Of a stretch of 64,000 nucleotides of DNA, positions 61,398-64,000 are shown in pieces. A program made the translations under genes and the position numbers. Every line of letters begins with the position of its first letter. Within the stretch, counting starts at the first letter, position 1. The DNA is from Dactylellina haptotyla (Eukaryota; Ascomycota; Orbiliomycetes; Orbiliales; Orbiliaceae): positions 1,674,001 to 1,738,000 of the forward strand of contig CM062379.1 in assembly GCA_031310005.1 (NCBI GenBank). The letters run 5' to 3'. A model generated the notes under the pieces. That model was not told where the DNA came from. It made no database searches and was given only the letters and a program-made list of their open reading frames with translations.

Positions 61398-61744
61398 TTT
61401 TCTTTAAGAATTGCTGATAACAGATTTATGCAGAGGATAATAAACACAGAGGATGGGCTTGTCAAGATCGAGGGAGCGGCTTCCTCCCCCTTTATCTAGA
61501 GTAATATGAGATATCAGAGTGGGTTTCAAGATGGTAAATTTCTTTGCCTCCCACCGCGCGGTCGAACGTGTTTCCCGATCGTCGCGTGGAGTTGGTCCCT
61601 GCCAAGCCATCCCATTGCCCCGCCAGATCGGGCCTAGTCGCCCCCCATATTACATTGGCTGGTACATGTGCATTGTCTCGATAGTTGGTTACATTCTGTC
61701 TATCTACTATCCTACAGCTGGCCCTGCGATTCGTTTATGTCCGT
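61398..61744. promoter_or_regulatory. OGG1 upstream region and copper transporter 3' end
   Basis: About 350 bp between the Ctr stop and the OGG1 start, both genes being on the minus strand. No distinct motif is seen. Confidence 0.45.
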
Positions 61745-62543
61745 CTAGTGACAGGCAACCGACTTCACGGCGGACGTATTGCCCCAGATCATGTACCCGG
61801 CAAACGCCCCCACAGCAACCGCGAGCATAACCCATCCGTTGTACGTCATGAACAGCAACCTAGCCACCGTCAGCGCTTTTTGCCCGTTTTGTAAAAGTGC
61901 AATTTCAAGCAAATAGTAGGTAACACTTACATGATAAAGAAGGAGTAGAACACCTGCAGGGCGTACAGCAACGCCTTGATCAGTTGGCCTTCCTTCTTGA
62001 GCGTCGTTCCAGCGGGTCCCTCTCGTCCTGGGAGCAATGAGCTTGATTCATCTACGGCTGTATACCGACGAAGCATCGATATAGATTTTGAAGATATTAA
62101 GAACTTGATCCTTTCCGAGTGTGGAACAGGGAGATCTCAAGCGAGGGGACAAAAAAATAGAAAATTGCATGGGCGGGGTGTGATGGTGTGAATGAAGACT
62201 GGTAAAGGGAGAACGTACTCAGGATACCCCGCTTGGCCTCCAACCGGGCCTCATAACGGCGACTGATCTCTCGCACGAATTCGTAGCCGGCAGTGAGAGC
62301 GACAATAGCGAGGAGCGAGAGCACGAGCGAGATGGGTCCGCGGACGTGCCAGCTGCGAAAGATGATGCACAGGTTGGTCGGGTCCCAGGTGAACAGCATC
62401 TAGAGAGTAAACAAGTAATTAGCGAATCCGTCCTCTTGAACCCAGACGGTAGATTTGTAACCTACGTTCATGGAACAGCGGTCGGCGGGCATGTTCATGT
62501 CCATAGTTTTCGGGGCACCGTGGCCATGCTGCGAGTGGTCCAT
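61745..62543 (-). CDS. Ctr-family copper transporter
   Basis: Exons on the minus strand: 62543-62466, 62399-62228, 62027-61931 and 61859-61745, giving 153 residues. Ctr proteins form trimers that import Cu(I). The N-terminus is His and Met-rich: MDHSQHGHG then MDMNMP, a methionine motif that binds copper. FTWDPTNLCIIFRSW precedes helix one. Helices two and three come later, with MTYNGWVMLAVAVGAFAGYMIW holding the GxxxG that packs the trimer. The C-terminus ends ACH, a Cys/His pair like the copper-handing HCH tail of other Ctr proteins. The length suits the short vacuolar or plasma-membrane fungal type. No copper-response element was spotted upstream. Confidence 0.93.
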
Positions 62544-64000
62544 GTCGACGGAGGTTTTTATTCTCAACCTGTTCAATTACGAGCTGGATTTAAGCTGCGG
62601 GTTGCGTTCACACGAGGTACTTTTGAAAGTCGTGTTATCCGGTTTCCACACGTTGTCGAGTAAGTGTAGCTCGTCGTCGACCGCAAAAATTCGTAAAATC
62701 TGGAGAGATGGAGAGAGAGAGATGAGATGGAAGCAACCCTGGAGAAAATAGTGGCCCCCCAGCTCCATAAATAAAACCAGATGCCATGAAGCGATCCTAT
62801 CGCCTCATCACCGGGAGGTCACGCCGCCATGCAGTCCAGCCAGCCAAGGCCCGGAGCTTATGCAAGTGAGGCAGTTTCTGTACCGTTCCAGCTAAGCGTC
62901 GCACAATCGTGCAGGGTTGCCGTCCACCACCGCAACGGGGATGTCCAGACGAGCTGGAGCGAAGAAGGCCACTTTCTGAAGACGCTGACGAAACAAGCTC
63001 ATATGTCCCAGATGCTTTCCGTAGGATCATATGATAAAACGCTTTTCTTGCGAAATCAATTATATTTACCATTTTTAAATCGGGTTTCGACTGGAACTAC
63101 TGATTAATTAATTTAGTGTTGAAGTAGAACACCAAGAATAGAACCCAATTCGCAACCTCAAAAATATTAGTGTTACCTTGTACCTAATTCCAAAAGGTGG
63201 AGACATCTATAGATGTTTACGAAAAAGGGCTTTAAGTCCAGAATATATATAATTTGTTACGCTTTGAAAGATGCTCATAAAATGAAGTATTTGTTTTTTA
63301 ATGTAACTTATAATAATATAACCATACCAGGCCATCGCAGGTCTGGCATTCTGAGCAGGACAACCAAATCTTAAAGCTCGAGAGATTTCAAAGCCCAGAA
63401 CCGCGCGCATCCAGAGAGGATGTACTATCTATTTACTTATCCAAACAGCTTTCTACTGGGAAACGCACGTAAGGGTTATGCCACGAACGCCTCAAAAAAA
63501 TACCAAAGCGGAGAGGTCAATGAGGATTCGACTAGATAGTCAGTGACGTCAGTTGTAGAATCACGCCTTCCCTCGTCTAGACACATGCCCTGAAGCCCAA
63601 TTAATATACTCGCAGAACGCGGGCCCGGGTAGCCTGTAAACTACCTTGGAAATGATGGCAAGATAGCCCTTTCCCGCGCAATTGGCCGGAGCATACAATC
63701 CGGAAGAGCACATGGCACTCTGTTATAAAGAAGACCCGAAAATATCCCTAATCAGAAACGTTCAAAGCGTTCGATTGTTCGGACGAAAGGCAAGGCTAGG
63801 GTGCGAGGGAGCCGTTGGATGTGTTGGGGTGTTGGAGGGGTGTTGGAGGTGTCGTCGCTTCCCACCGACGGCGCCGGCACAAAGCTGCCCAGCAAGTTTT
63901 ACATTTCGCATGCGCATGCGCTCTCTCCGCTGCCTCCGAAACAATTGAAAAAGAAAAAGTAGGATTCGATGCTTGATAAGCCGGCGTTCAATCCTATTTG
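62544..64000. other. Right-hand end, no gene seen
   Basis: Contains the Ctr promoter, with a TTTATTTATGG run near 62762. A 92-codon + frame at 62829-63107 and minus frames opposite have no recognisable domain. No RNA gene or repeat is seen. Confidence 0.4.

Noticed and set aside
62829-63107. 92-codon + frame near the right end
   Set aside because: No domain, no splice partner and a competing minus frame of equal length.

Overview
The window is nuclear DNA of a filamentous ascomycete (Pezizomycotina). Nearly every gene is broken by short GT-AG introns. Hallmark fungal genes are present: RAX2, TVP23, a PTH11-type receptor and a fungal steryl-ester lipase. The eIF3d sequence looks diverged, and genes are intron-rich with wide spacers, so an early-diverging class (Orbiliomycetes or Pezizomycetes) is possible. 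That class guess is inference only.

Layout. 0-10 kb: a gene of unknown function with an in-frame TAG (111-1691, +), a penta-EF-hand protein (3385-4763, -), a possible small gene (5186-5521, +) and a large uncharacterised nuclear protein gene (6518-9896, -). 10-16 kb holds no convincing gene. 16-26 kb is a housekeeping block: glycine-rich RRM protein (+), ChaC-type glutathione-degrading enzyme (-), eIF3d (-), TVP23 (+, divergent from eIF3d) and an Mpd1-like protein disulfide isomerase (-). 26-42 kb is gene-poor and partly AT-rich, with accessory genes standing alone: a GH45-type endoglucanase with a GPI-type tail (30809-31793), a PTH11-like seven-helix receptor (34214-35557) and a small secreted six-cysteine peptide (41385-41648). 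42-64 kb returns to housekeeping genes: steryl-ester lipase (+), RAX2 (+), COG4 (-), TRM5 (+), OGG1 (-) and a Ctr copper transporter (-).

Functional themes. Several genes serve the secretory pathway and cell surface (COG4, TVP23, PDI, RAX2, lipase, Ctr). Others serve translation or RNA (eIF3d, TRM5, RRM) and DNA repair (OGG1). The accessory genes in the sparse middle are the sort used to sense or digest the outside world.

The most striking signal is splicing. The ChaC gene only reads through if a 5-nt micro-exon is used. The PDI gene needs an 8-nt micro-exon followed by a 17-nt exon; both restore family motifs exactly. The first gene carries an in-frame TAG followed by 170 more open codons. 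Its explanations include a frame-neutral intron or A-to-I editing of UAG. The window also has an 87-bp imperfect hairpin next to the secreted peptide gene, and a 31-bp direct repeat bracketing an intron-like pyrimidine tract and CAG.

Exon borders were deduced by eye from reading frame, splice sites and family motifs. No alignment or transcript data were used.
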